Shown here: one piece after another, positions 8,971 through 16,984 of the stretch
Layout: every line of letters starts with the position of its first letter
Position numbering within the stretch: the stretch's first letter is position 1
Assembly (NCBI GenBank): GCA_945878115.1
Contig: CAMDVD010000024.1
Location: forward strand, 1-49,408
Direction: 5' to 3'
DNA length: 49,408 nucleotides
Source: Chitinophaga pinensis
GTDB taxonomy: Bacteria > Bacteroidota > Bacteroidia > Chitinophagales > Chitinophagaceae
Notes under the pieces: model-generated
The model's database searches: none
The model's input: only the letters and a program-made list of their open reading frames with translations
Told to the model about the DNA's origin: nothing
Program-made: the position numbers and the translations under genes

Positions 8971-11376
8971 CTATGGCTTTAAATACTTATCCAAAAATTG
9001 TTCTTGCTCCCAAAGTACGTGAAGAATATTTTCTTTAGCAGCATAGCCATGAGCTTCTTTTGGCAATAACACCATACGGGCATTAGCACCTAACCCTTTC
9101 AAGGCTTGAAAATAACGTTCGGTTTGTAATGTAAATGTTCCGGGATTATTATCTGCATCACCATGAATAAGTAAAATAGGTTTCTTCATTTTAGAAGCGT
9201 TCATAAATGGTGACATGCCATTATATATTTCCGGAATATCCCAATAATTACGTTGTTCAGACTGAAAGCCGAATGGCGTAAGCGTACGATTATAAGCGCC
9301 ACTACGGGCAATGCCACAAGCAAACAAATCAGAATGAGTAAGTAAGTTTGCAGTCATAAAGGCACCATAAGAATGCCCTCCTACGGCTACTTTTGTTCTG
9401 TCGATATAACCTAGTTGGTCTACGGCATCAATAGCCGCCTTGCCATTGGCCACCAATTGTTCCATAAAATTATCATTCGGTTCCTTACGCCCTTCTCCAA
9501 TAATTGGGAAAGATGCATCATCTAAAACCACATAGCCTTTCATTACCCAATACACAAACGAACCATAATTTGGGAATGTAAATTCATTTGGATTTTTATT
9601 AGATTGTCCTGCGCTACTTTTATCTTTAAACTCCTCCGGATAGGCCCATATCAACATCGGGTATTTTTTAGATTTATCGTAACCCTTTGGTAAGTAAAGA
9701 GTACCGGATAGTTCTACACCATCAGCGCGTTTATACTTAATCACTTCTTTATGAATATCGTTCAATACGGCAAATGGATTTTTAAACGTAGTAATCGGTG
9801 TCATTTTTTCCTTCTGTTTATAATTCCTAAAATAATAATTCGGAAATTCAGATTTAGATTCTAGTTGAATGAGACTCACTCCATTTTTATAATCTTCAAT
9901 AGATAAAATACTTTCCTTTTTATCTGTATAGCTAGAGGTATACACACGTTTGTTTTTAGCCGTTGTGATATCAAATTCATCGATAAAAGGAAACTGCCCT
10001 TTGGGTGTAAATCCTTCGCCTAATAAAATCATGGTGTTTTTTTCAATAGCTAATACATACTGCCCATATTCATTTTCTCTGGTTTCAAAAGATCCGGGGT
10101 CGCTATAAATGTCTTGACTATTCCGATCGAAAATTATTTTTGGTTGAGTATTCTCTTTGGCAGGATCTATCAAGTAGGTTTTTTCATTTCGTGTATCATA
10201 CCATGAATCAGAAACAATAGCCGTATGCTCGTTACCCCATGTTAAACCCGCAAATCGTTGTATAGTTTTTACGATAGTTTGAGGTTCGGTATTGAATGGA
10301 GCATTCCAAACGAAAAGGGCATCGCGAAATTCTACTTTTTTAGCGGGGTCTCCTTCATCCAAAGCTTCCACAAAATATAAGGTGGATGGCTTATCTGCTC
10401 TCCAATTCATACTGCGTTTACCCTTCCTTACTGCAGCAAAGCCTTTGGGCATAATTTCCGTTAGTGGAACCTCATTCACTTGTTTTACCAATTCACCACT
10501 TGATTTATATACAAAGGTTTTCATAGGAAAACGAGAAAAGGGAACGATATAGGAAAATGGTTTTTGAATAGTAGTAAGCATAACGTAATTCCCATCGGGC
10601 GAATAGGATTGTCCAATAAATAAATCAGCTGGTTTAAATAATTTTATACCGCCATGCAAATCCACAATATCCAATTCTGCATTCACCAAGGTTTCAAAGT
10701 TTACTTCATCTGCATTGTTCTTTAATAAATCGGGGTAGGTTCTGTTTTGGGAAGCTTTGCCATCGGTAATGGATACAGAAGGGCCGTTAGGTAAATCCTT
10801 TTTAGGATCAAGTAATTCTTTTCTGTTAGAAGGAATGCGTCGTATTAATAGATGCTCGTTATCCGGCAACCAATTATACGGCAAACCCACATTCGCATTT
10901 AATTTATCAACCACTTTACTAGCCTGAGCTGTAGCTACATCAATCACCCAAAGTTCAACTCCTGTATTGCTGGTATTCGTAAAGGCAATTTTTTTATCAT
11001 CTAAAGACCACTGAACAAAGGTGATACGAGGGTTGCTAGGAAGGCCTGCTACTTGAATGGGTTCGCTATTAACGTCTTTTACTTTTCTGAGTTGTAAATT
11101 ATTCAGATAGCTGGTGCTCGCCGAAATACTCGTAATAGGATTAATTCGTAATCCACCTAAACGTAATTCAGGTTGATTTAAATCATCTAAAGTTTTGTAA
11201 GTATTACGATATTGAAACAGCATATACTCCTTTTTTGTATCCATTGATATCCGGGGAGTAGATTGATAATCGGTCAGTGAGAGTATACTTGCTGATGGTT
11301 TTTGATACTTCAAATCTTCTTGCGAAAAAGAAGGGAAAGAAATGCCTAGGCAAAAAAGAAGCAAATAATATTTCAT
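8971..11376 (-). CDS. Secreted S9 family peptidase (prolyl oligopeptidase / glutamyl endopeptidase type)
   Basis: An 801-residue intact serine peptidase. Signal peptide MKYYLLLFCLGISFPSFSQ targets the periplasm; no T9SS tail is present. Residues ~25-530 form the beta-propeller-like region that gates the active site. The alpha/beta-hydrolase domain (~540-801) carries Ser669 in GGHSYGAF, Asp742 in HGDADNNPG and His776 in KEAHGY, the family triad in the expected order and spacing. The layout fits the prolyl oligopeptidase-like group that includes glutamyl peptidases; exact specificity cannot be read from sequence. It probably trims peptides taken up after extracellular proteolysis, which suits the nearby T9SS proteases, but no operon links them. 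Confidence 0.9.
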   Translation of the reverse strand: MKYYLLLFCLGISFPSFSQEDLKYQKPSASILSLTDYQSTPRISMDTKKEYMLFQYRNTYKTLDDLNQPELRLGGLRINPITSISASTSYLNNLQLRKVKDVNSEPIQVAGLPSNPRITFVQWSLDDKKIAFTNTSNTGVELWVIDVATAQASKVVDKLNANVGLPYNWLPDNEHLLIRRIPSNRKELLDPKKDLPNGPSVSITDGKASQNRTYPDLLKNNADEVNFETLVNAELDIVDLHGGIKLFKPADLFIGQSYSPDGNYVMLTTIQKPFSYIVPFSRFPMKTFVYKSSGELVKQVNEVPLTEIMPKGFAAVRKGKRSMNWRADKPSTLYFVEALDEGDPAKKVEFRDALFVWNAPFNTEPQTIVKTIQRFAGLTWGNEHTAIVSDSWYDTRNEKTYLIDPAKENTQPKIIFDRNSQDIYSDPGSFETRENEYGQYVLAIEKNTMILLGEGFTPKGQFPFIDEFDITTAKNKRVYTSSYTDKKESILSIEDYKNGVSLIQLESKSEFPNYYFRNYKQKEKMTPITTFKNPFAVLNDIHKEVIKYKRADGVELSGTLYLPKGYDKSKKYPMLIWAYPEEFKDKSSAGQSNKNPNEFTFPNYGSFVYWVMKGYVVLDDASFPIIGEGRKEPNDNFMEQLVANGKAAIDAVDQLGYIDRTKVAVGGHSYGAFMTANLLTHSDLFACGIARSGAYNRTLTPFGFQSEQRNYWDIPEIYNGMSPFMNASKMKKPILLIHGDADNNPGTFTLQTERYFQALKGLGANARMVLLPKEAHGYAAKENILHVLWEQEQFLDKYLKP

Positions 11377-11506
11377 AGTGGCAATATTTTGAACTACAAG
11401 TATATTGAATATTATTTAGAATGTACTAATGTGTGTGTCAAGTGACACTGAATTGTTATCCATTATATAGCAACGGCATTCATTGCGAGAGCTACGAAGT
11501 CAAGCG

Positions 11507-11539
11507 GTTCGATATGTTCGGCTTTGTGGCATGTCGAAC
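11507..11539. repeat. REP hairpin upstream of the RAYT pseudogene
   Basis: GTTCGATATG (11507-11516) pairs with CATGTCGAAC (11530-11539) with one wobble. The stem belongs to the same TTCGACATG family as 253-282 and the hairpin at 12163-12186. RAYT genes are typically flanked by REPs like this. The preceding 11377-11506 holds only a GTGTCA/TGACAC hairpin (11435-11448). Confidence 0.6.
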
Positions 11540-11596
11540 TATTGACAAAAAAGGTTTTGCGAACCTCTACCGCAAAACATTTTTTTTATTTTATGT

Positions 11597-12124
11597 ATGG
11601 GATTTTCATACAAAATTTAGGTTCAACATAATATGTACTTTGTAACATTCACTGTGCATCAATGGGTAGATGTATTTTCAAGAAAGCAATATATTGAAAT
11701 TTTAATCGACAGTTTAAAATTTTGCCAAACTAAAAAAGGATCAAAAATATATGCATGGGTAGTAATGAGCAATCATGTGCACTTGATACTTAGAAGTGAT
11801 GACAATAAACTAAGTGATATTATCAGGGATTTTAAAAAATATACTTCAACAAAAATTGTAAAAGCTATTCAAGAAAATAAAAAGGAAAACAGAAGAAGTT
11901 GGTTGCTTTGGTTATTGAAGAAGTAAGATAAAATTTGTTTTTGGGAAGAAGGCTAACCTGGTGAAGAAATTACTACACCTGATTTCTTTGAAACAAAATT
12001 AAATTACATTCATCTAAATCCTGTAAGGGCTGGTATAGTTGAAAAGGGCGAAGATTATATCTATAGTAGTTGCGCAGATTATTTATCTTTACGAAAAGGA
12101 ATTTTACATGTGAATGGTTTATAA
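11597..12124 (+). pseudogene. REP-associated tyrosine transposase (RAYT, IS200-like Y1 family), inactivated
   Basis: One continuous frame of 176 codons from ATG 11597 to TAA 12122 reads as a RAYT protein. It has YFVTFTVHQWVDVF near the start, the HUH-type metal motif SNHVHLI, DIIRDFKKYTSTKI, WLLWL, then FFETKLNYIHLNPVRAGIV near the end. The Y1 family usually has the nucleophilic Tyr downstream of the HUH motif. Three in-frame stops interrupt it: TAG at 11618, TAA at 11924 and TAA at 11954. The linker between WLLWLLKK and FWEEG is also shorter than usual, suggesting a small deletion. The middle 97-residue piece (11633-11926) is the longest open part. This is the probable source of the surrounding REP elements. 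Confidence 0.85.
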
Positions 12125-12132
12125 GGTCATTA

Positions 12133-12304
12133 GAATGGTTCGGAGAACCACATCTTTCTGTAGTTCGACATGCCGCAGAGCCGAACATTCTATACAGCAG
12201 TTTTTTATAAATTGTAAATCAACAAGTTAAAAACTGCTATTCTCTGGTTTTAATGAAGTTCGCTTCATTGAGGGAAAGTCGAACAGCCCCGAAACAGCGC
12301 GGTG
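12133..12304. repeat. REP-type composite repeat, copy 2, next to the RAYT
   Basis: This element begins nine bases after the RAYT stop. It contains GGTTC-gga-GAACC (12138-12150), GTTCG...CGAAC (12163-12186), an AGCAGTTTTT...AAAAACTGCT inverted repeat, and ATGAAG-TTCG-CTTCAT. Nearly the same sequence is at 4791-4944. Its position right after the transposase fits a RAYT-mobilised unit. Confidence 0.8.
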
Positions 12305-12344
12305 TGGTATTCAAACAAAGAAAATAATTATAGAGTAAGTTACA

Positions 12345-12430
12345 CTGCATTCGCGTAAGGGATGGTAGTGAAAATCCTTTTGCTTGCCTCAAGCAAAAGA
12401 TTGTAACGTACAGCCCGACCCCGATGCTAG
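12345..12430 (-). repeat. Palindromic 'GGATTTCC' element, minus orientation
   Basis: On the minus strand this reads as a GGGTCGGGCTG head, CAATCTTTTGCTTG, GCAAGCAAAAGGATTTTC and an ATCCCTTACGCG tail. The same layout is found at 24053-24135, 41672-41762 and 42972-43062. The core CTTTTGCTTG/CAAGCAAAAG is a strong hairpin. Elements of this type are common between Bacteroidota genes; their function is not established here. Confidence 0.65.
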
Positions 12431-12540
12431 GTAGGAACATGTGTCAGGAACCTAAGTTTTTGCATTCGGGGTTACGCAAAAAAAGAAAAGTTAGTACAAT
12501 GGCAAGTTCTGAACCATTGCACATCCTACATGAATGCATA

Positions 12541-12573
12541 AAAAAAACCGACTCCAATGGAATCGGTTTTTTT
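12541..12573 (-). terminator. Terminator of the small lipoprotein gene
   Basis: AAAAAAACCGA.TCC pairs with GGA.TCGGTTTTTTT around a short loop, with one mismatch and a T-run on either strand. It lies 16 bases beyond the stop codon at 12589 and suits minus-strand termination. Confidence 0.75.
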
Positions 12574-12588
12574 AAATATATTATTCGA

Positions 12589-12798
12589 TTATTTCAATGC
12601 ACATTTACTATCTAAAATAGCCCATGTTGCATTATATGCTTCGCACCAAGTTTTAGCTTTTGCTTTTGTAGATTTTTGCGTATAACTAATATCTAAAATA
12701 CCAGTTGAATTGTCTTTACACTCACAAGTGTAGTCTTTCTTACAAGATGTCAAGCTGAACGCGCCAGCAATGACTGCTAGAATAAATAATTTTTTCAT
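12589..12798 (-). CDS. Small lipoprotein, unknown function
   Basis: A 69-residue protein with the type II signal peptide MKKLFILAVIAGAFSLTSC; Cys19 is the expected lipid-modified residue. The mature part is about 50 residues, with two further Cys in CECKD and later single Cys residues (WCEAY, SKCALK) that could form disulfides. The tail is Lys/Ala-rich. It has its own textbook promoter and terminator, so it is a single-gene unit despite its size. No domain is recognised; similar tiny lipoproteins are frequent in the phylum and mostly uncharacterised. Confidence 0.8.
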   Translation of the reverse strand: MKKLFILAVIAGAFSLTSCKKDYTCECKDNSTGILDISYTQKSTKAKAKTWCEAYNATWAILDSKCALK

Positions 12799-12814
12799 TT
12801 TTTTAAATTTAAAG

Positions 12815-12845
12815 CAAATATAATTATCAAATCCAACTTATCAAA
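12815..12845 (-). promoter_or_regulatory. Bacteroidota promoter of the small lipoprotein
   Basis: TTTG (12845-12842), a 19-base spacer and TATATTTG (12822-12815) on the minus strand form a perfect -33/-7 pair. The start codon is 17 bases downstream. Confidence 0.7.
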
Positions 12846-12858
12846 TTAACTTATTTCT

Positions 12859-13575
12859 TTATTTTCTGTTACCGAACCCAAAAAGCACATAAAAATTATA
12901 ACCGAAGGCAGTATTTTTATCGGCCTTACCATAACCCGCAAGATAAGATGGTGGCAGCTGTTCAAACTTTTTAGGATTCAAGAATGTTTTGACACGAATA
13001 TTCCAACCAGCAAAAACATTTTTGAAAACTTCCATTTTGAAACCACCACTTAGTTCTATCCAATGGGCTAAAAAAGAAGCACTCGGAATGGCACCTGTTG
13101 TATTTCCCCAAACGGGATCCTGAATAGCATACGTGGCTGCGCCTCTTTGCACAACACCAAGTCCATAACGTAAGCCAATTAATCCATTGCTGTAATCGCC
13201 TTTAAATTCAGCATCGAATAAGGTTTTATCCATTCCTATTCGAACAAAAACATTATTGCAATTATATTTCAAATAATCATTTTCTACAATGGAATGCCCA
13301 AATCCAAACTCGGAAACCAAGAACATTTGCTTCTTATAATGAATATCCATCTGCATCTCATAAGCATCGTATTCTGTAGAGATGGCAGATGAAATGAATT
13401 TGGATGCATCAATACCTATTCGAAAATAATTAAATTTTTCTTCCTTTATTTTCGTTGCTGCAGTACTATCTGTTTGTGCTTTTGTAGTTATAGAAATAAA
13501 AAATAATAAGCAATAGCAAAGGATGCGATTGACAATAAAATGAAAAGTTTGATATAGATTATTTTTTAAGTACAA
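12859..13575 (-). CDS. DUF6048-like outer-membrane-type protein
   Basis: A 238-residue protein with a hydrophobic N-terminus and a signal-peptide-like end at TTKAQT. The mature part alternates polar and aromatic residues in short strands and ends in YNFYVLFGFG, typical of a small outer-membrane beta-barrel. Length, sequence style and its pairing with a DUF6452-type gene suggest DUF6048; the family name is recalled, not searched. It overlaps the upstream gene by 17 bases, so the two are probably co-translated. Function unknown. Confidence 0.7.
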   Translation of the reverse strand: MYLKNNLYQTFHFIVNRILCYCLLFFISITTKAQTDSTAATKIKEEKFNYFRIGIDASKFISSAISTEYDAYEMQMDIHYKKQMFLVSEFGFGHSIVENDYLKYNCNNVFVRIGMDKTLFDAEFKGDYSNGLIGLRYGLGVVQRGAATYAIQDPVWGNTTGAIPSASFLAHWIELSGGFKMEVFKNVFAGWNIRVKTFLNPKKFEQLPPSYLAGYGKADKNTAFGYNFYVLFGFGNRK

Positions 13576-14083
13576 TTTTAATATGTTCTTTATTTACATC
13601 ATTATTGACGAGTGCTGTGGTGGTAATCATTGTATCTAAAACATGCTTGGTGCATGTGGTACGGGTAATGGTAAAATAATTTTGATAACCACAAGCCACC
13701 GAAATAAAATGTAATTCTTTGGTATAATAAATGGAAAAAGTATCGATTGTATTTGGACTATTCGTTAAAGAATCGGATTGAAAAAATACTGTAATGCTAT
13801 CTTCATTTTGTGCCAATGGAAATGAAAATTTTCTTGCCTTCTTGATAGATTGCATATACTGCGCAGTAGAACCAAAATACAAATTCGCATTCACGAGTAT
13901 GGTATCACGAAACGTATTGGCTGTATCTGCAATATAAAAACCGCCTCGCAAAGCAAGTGTTTGGGGCTGCGTACATGTATTATTTTGTTTGCAAGAATTA
14001 ATTATGGTCCAGCACCCAAGTATAAAAATAAAATAGGTACTTAAGGGTAGTCTAGTGCGTACTGGCTTTAGAGCACTGTCCAT
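13559..14083 (-). CDS. DUF6452-like lipoprotein
   Basis: A 174-residue protein. The N-terminus has basic residues, a hydrophobic stretch and IINSC with the probable lipid Cys31. The mature part is rich in beta strands (FYFQSDSL-type, HFISVACGYQNYF) and ends in IKIVLKK. It overlaps korB by 16 bases upstream and the DUF6048-like gene by 17 bases downstream, which makes a tight three-gene operon. In other Bacteroidota these two families tend to be neighbours, suggesting they work together at the cell envelope. Family assignment is from memory of the pattern. Confidence 0.7.
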   Translation of the reverse strand: MDSALKPVRTRLPLSTYFIFILGCWTIINSCKQNNTCTQPQTLALRGGFYIADTANTFRDTILVNANLYFGSTAQYMQSIKKARKFSFPLAQNEDSITVFFQSDSLTNSPNTIDTFSIYYTKELHFISVACGYQNYFTITRTTCTKHVLDTMITTTALVNNDVNKEHIKIVLKK

Positions 14084-15078
14084 GTTTCATTTCCAGCTAT
14101 GAGTTTGTCTAAGTCGCCCTTACCTTTTACACTGAGTGCATGCGCAACTTGTGCATGTAATTGCTCTTCATAACAAGGTCTGTCGATAGCATAAAAAACA
14201 CCAAATGGTCGAGGCAAGTGATTATCTGAAGTTGGGTTATCAAATAAGCGAGTCAATATTTGCGCTTTGTAAATATCTTTTTCGTCGTGTATCCATAAAT
14301 CATCAGCTGAGTAATCGCTCATACTTACAACTTGTGGTTTGAATCCATCCAAACGAATACCTTTATCTTGATTGGCACCAAATAGAAGTGGGTTGCCATG
14401 TTCAACAAAAACAGCTTCTTCTGGTTTGCTTCCTTTTTCTGTAAATACTTCAAATGCCATATCGTTGAAAATATTGCAGTTTTGGTAAATCTCTAAAAAG
14501 GATGTGCCTTGATGTGCATGACTTCTACGCAACATTTCTTGCAAATGCTTAGGATCACGGTCCATGCTACGTGCAATAAAAGTGGCATCAGCACCTAATG
14601 CCAAAGCACCAGGATTAAATGGATGATCTAAACTGCCAAATGGCGTTGATTTTGTAATTTTATTTTCTTCACTGGTTGGTGAATATTGACCTTTTGTAAG
14701 GCCATAAATTTGGTTATTAAACAACAGAATTTGTACATTAAAATTTCTGCGTAGCAAATGGATTAAATGATTGCCACCAATACTCATACTGTCTCCATCA
14801 CCTGTTACTATCCATACACTTAAGTCGGGTCGAGAAGCTTTCAATCCGCTGGCAATCGCAGTAGCTCTACCATGTATTGAATGCATACCATAGGTATTCA
14901 TATAATATGGAAAACGAGAAGAGCAACCAATACCAGAAATGATGGCAATATTTTCTCTTGGAATGCCAAGTGTAGGCAGTACGGTTTGTACTTGTTTTAA
15001 GATACTATAATCTCCACATCCCGGACACCATCTTACTTCTTGATCGGTGACAAAATCTTTTGCAGTTAATGTACTCAT
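14068..15078 (-). CDS. korB: 2-oxoglutarate/2-oxoacid:ferredoxin oxidoreductase beta subunit
   Basis: A 336-residue cytoplasmic subunit that binds thiamine diphosphate and catalyses oxidative decarboxylation of a 2-oxoacid (probably 2-oxoglutarate) to the acyl-CoA, passing electrons to ferredoxin. It shows the Fe-S ligands Cys18 and Cys21 in WCPGCGDY, Cys52 in GIGCSSRF, and the diphosphate/Mg motif GDGD (93-96) with NNQIYGLTKG following. Length matches the family. The alpha subunit korA, usually immediately upstream, is not here; upstream is tmk on the same strand with a gap of 95 bases. korA must be elsewhere. Confidence 0.93.
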   Translation of the reverse strand: MSTLTAKDFVTDQEVRWCPGCGDYSILKQVQTVLPTLGIPRENIAIISGIGCSSRFPYYMNTYGMHSIHGRATAIASGLKASRPDLSVWIVTGDGDSMSIGGNHLIHLLRRNFNVQILLFNNQIYGLTKGQYSPTSEENKITKSTPFGSLDHPFNPGALALGADATFIARSMDRDPKHLQEMLRRSHAHQGTSFLEIYQNCNIFNDMAFEVFTEKGSKPEEAVFVEHGNPLLFGANQDKGIRLDGFKPQVVSMSDYSADDLWIHDEKDIYKAQILTRLFDNPTSDNHLPRPFGVFYAIDRPCYEEQLHAQVAHALSVKGKGDLDKLIAGNETWTVL

Positions 15079-15127
15079 TTGATAAATTTTACTCGTTTAC
15101 AATTTTATACTTTTGTAATGATGCCGA

Positions 15128-15135
15128 CAAAAATA
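15128..15135 (-). promoter_or_regulatory. -7 promoter element for korB
   Basis: TATTTTTG on the minus strand fits TAnnTTTG, 49 bases before the korB ATG. No -33 partner at normal spacing was found, so support is moderate. Confidence 0.4.
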
Positions 15136-15173
15136 AGGTGAAATAACAAATGATTTTGAATTATTTTTCGACA

Positions 15174-15800
15174 TCATTTCAATAGATTTTGGACAGCATG
15201 CCATACGTCTGCCGCCACCACTTCAACACTTCTATTACCGTCTATTCGAATGACATTTTCTACGTTTTCTAAAGTTAAAAATGCCTGTTCATAATTGTCA
15301 CGAACTCGATTCAGATTATCTAGTGTTTCATACAACTCTGTACTGTCACGGTTTTGCCGAATACGTTCCATACAAGTTTGGGGATGTACGTCAATATAAA
15401 TCGTTGCATGCGGTCGTAAACTATTTGCGCTTTGTGCATTGGTTTGAATCACCCAATCCATATCCATGTGTACACTGTGATAGGCATACGATGAAAAATA
15501 ATATCGATCACTGATTACATGTAATCCTAGTTCGAGTTGTTTCAAAATGCCATTATCGGCATTTAAGATATGGTCTAATCTATCTGCAGCAAACAATGCA
15601 GCAATGGTTCTTTCATCTGCTTGCCTCTTTCCTTGTAGGATATGTCTAATGATAGTTCCTATATCCGATTTGGTTGGTTCAAAGGTTTCATATATAGGAA
15701 AACCTTCCCTTTGAAATTGAGCTGCTAATAATTTTGCCTGTGTGCTTTTACCACTACCATCAATACCTTCAAACGCAATAAATAAAGGAGTTTTAGCCAT
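15174..15800 (-). CDS. tmk: Thymidylate kinase
   Basis: A 208-residue kinase that phosphorylates dTMP to dTDP with ATP in dTTP synthesis. P-loop EGIDGSGKST (11-20), the dTMP-binding DRYYFSSYAYH motif near residue 97, and the YIDVHPQTCMERI segment before the lid are all present. Length is normal. The gene has its own promoter-like element at 15837-15844. The 95-base gap to korB, with another promoter in it, suggests separate transcription. Confidence 0.95.
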   Translation of the reverse strand: MAKTPLFIAFEGIDGSGKSTQAKLLAAQFQREGFPIYETFEPTKSDIGTIIRHILQGKRQADERTIAALFAADRLDHILNADNGILKQLELGLHVISDRYYFSSYAYHSVHMDMDWVIQTNAQSANSLRPHATIYIDVHPQTCMERIRQNRDSTELYETLDNLNRVRDNYEQAFLTLENVENVIRIDGNRSVEVVAADVWHAVQNLLK

Positions 15801-15836
15801 TAGAATTATAGATTTCCTTTATATAAATTATCAAAA

Positions 15837-15844
15837 CAAAAATA
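15837..15844 (-). promoter_or_regulatory. -7 promoter element for tmk
   Basis: TATTTTTG (TAnnTTTG) on the minus strand lies 36 bases before the tmk ATG. A TTTG is present 22 bases upstream (15870-15867), slightly beyond ideal spacing. Confidence 0.5.
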
Positions 15845-15940
15845 GATTTCATTCCTGCACATGCGACAAAAATAGTGATTTAATTGAATACGACTTGCGA
15901 CTTTTTACTTTCTACTTACGACTAACGACTTTACAAATAA

Positions 15941-15975
15941 AAACCGTCGTGATTAATTAAGAATCACGACGGTTT
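15941..15975 (-). terminator. Strong terminator of the thioredoxin-fold gene
   Basis: AAACCGTCGTGATT and AATCACGACGGTTT form a perfect 14-base stem with a 7-base loop, flanked by A/T runs. It lies just past the stop at 15995. Minus-strand termination fits; the symmetrical flanks could also stop plus-strand reading. Next to it (15895-15935) are degenerate TTACGACT-type heptamers like those at 23870-24045. Confidence 0.8.
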
Positions 15976-15994
15976 AAAAAAAAGAAACGATGTA

Positions 15995-16843
15995 TTAATG
16001 ACTTACAGTAATTTTAGTATTTACTTTTTCATTACCTACTTGAAGATCTAACATATACATACCATTGGAAAGATTAGCTGTGTTGATTTCAATATCTTGG
16101 TTACCACTGTTCATGTTTTGTGTAGCACTTGAATAAACAATTTGACCAACTGAATTAAATAAATTGAAAGAAACAGCATTTGATTTATCTAATTGAAGAT
16201 GTAATGTTACCAAGTTGTTTGAAGGATTAGGATAAACATCAAAATTGAAAGCTTTTCCAATTACTTCTGTAGTGCTTAATGGTGCTAATGGACATTTGCT
16301 GCCAATATAAGAACGCAATGAAGTTACATCTGTAATGTTGGTGCTAATTTTATAAAACTTTTTGTTATTGCAAATAACAAATACTGCAGGCACACCATAA
16401 GAAGTAGTACCAGGCGTTAAAAATTTAGACAATACAGAAGAAGAATTTGAAGGATCACAAATAGGATGTGTAGTGCCTGTAATCCAGTCGCCTTGCGTAT
16501 TAGAACCTGTACCTTGTAAATCTGCAAGATTAGTGCTGCCATCTACTTCATATAAAAATACTTGCGCATCTTTATTTAAAGTTCCAGTACCAGCATTATA
16601 ATCATCATAATAATCATCTAACACATTAGTATTATGATATGCCCAACATGGTCCACACCATGTAGCAGAAAGATCTATCACCACATGCTTACCTTGGTTA
16701 AGCATAGTGAATGCATCATAGCTTGTGGCATTTAAATCAGTCATTGTAAAAGTTCCAGAAAGTGTGGAGCCGTCTGCTTGCCATTGTGCTTGCGTAGTGA
16801 ATGCAGTAAATGCAAGTGCTAAAGAGAATAATGTTTTTTTCAT
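15995..16843 (-). CDS. Secreted thioredoxin-fold protein with T9SS tail
   Basis: A 282-residue exported protein. I place the start at the ATG at 16843 because it gives the signal peptide MKKTLFSLALAFTAFTTQAQ and lies 25 bases after a -7 element; a longer in-frame start would precede the promoter. The thioredoxin-like domain (~30-195) contains TWCGPCW with Cys63 and Cys66, so a disulfide redox role at the surface or outside is plausible. PAVFVI holds the cis-Pro region. The last ~80 residues are a type A T9SS sorting domain (VYPNPSNN). Substrates are unknown. Its own promoter and terminator make it monocistronic. Confidence 0.9.
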   Translation of the reverse strand: MKKTLFSLALAFTAFTTQAQWQADGSTLSGTFTMTDLNATSYDAFTMLNQGKHVVIDLSATWCGPCWAYHNTNVLDDYYDDYNAGTGTLNKDAQVFLYEVDGSTNLADLQGTGSNTQGDWITGTTHPICDPSNSSSVLSKFLTPGTTSYGVPAVFVICNNKKFYKISTNITDVTSLRSYIGSKCPLAPLSTTEVIGKAFNFDVYPNPSNNLVTLHLQLDKSNAVSFNLFNSVGQIVYSSATQNMNSGNQDIEINTANLSNGMYMLDLQVGNEKVNTKITVSH

Positions 16844-16867
16844 TTGTTTAATTTTTTTAATGAATAA

Positions 16868-16875
16868 CAAACGTA
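16868..16875 (-). promoter_or_regulatory. -7 promoter element for the thioredoxin-fold gene
   Basis: TACGTTTG (TAnnTTTG) on the minus strand lies 24 bases upstream of the chosen ATG. The upstream T-rich run gives no clean -33 at 19-21 bases. Confidence 0.5.
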
Positions 16876-16984
16876 TACAATAAAAATCGAACAAAAAAAA
16901 TTAAAATAACCCAACCTTTTTCAAATCCTACTACACAGGTTTGAATTCTTATCAAAGAATGATAGCGTTAATCCATTAGAAAGA

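Noticed and set aside
11597-12124. Stop codon recoding in the RAYT
   Set aside because: Other genes in the window end at the same stop codons, and no suppressor tRNA or recoding signal is seen. Decay is simpler.
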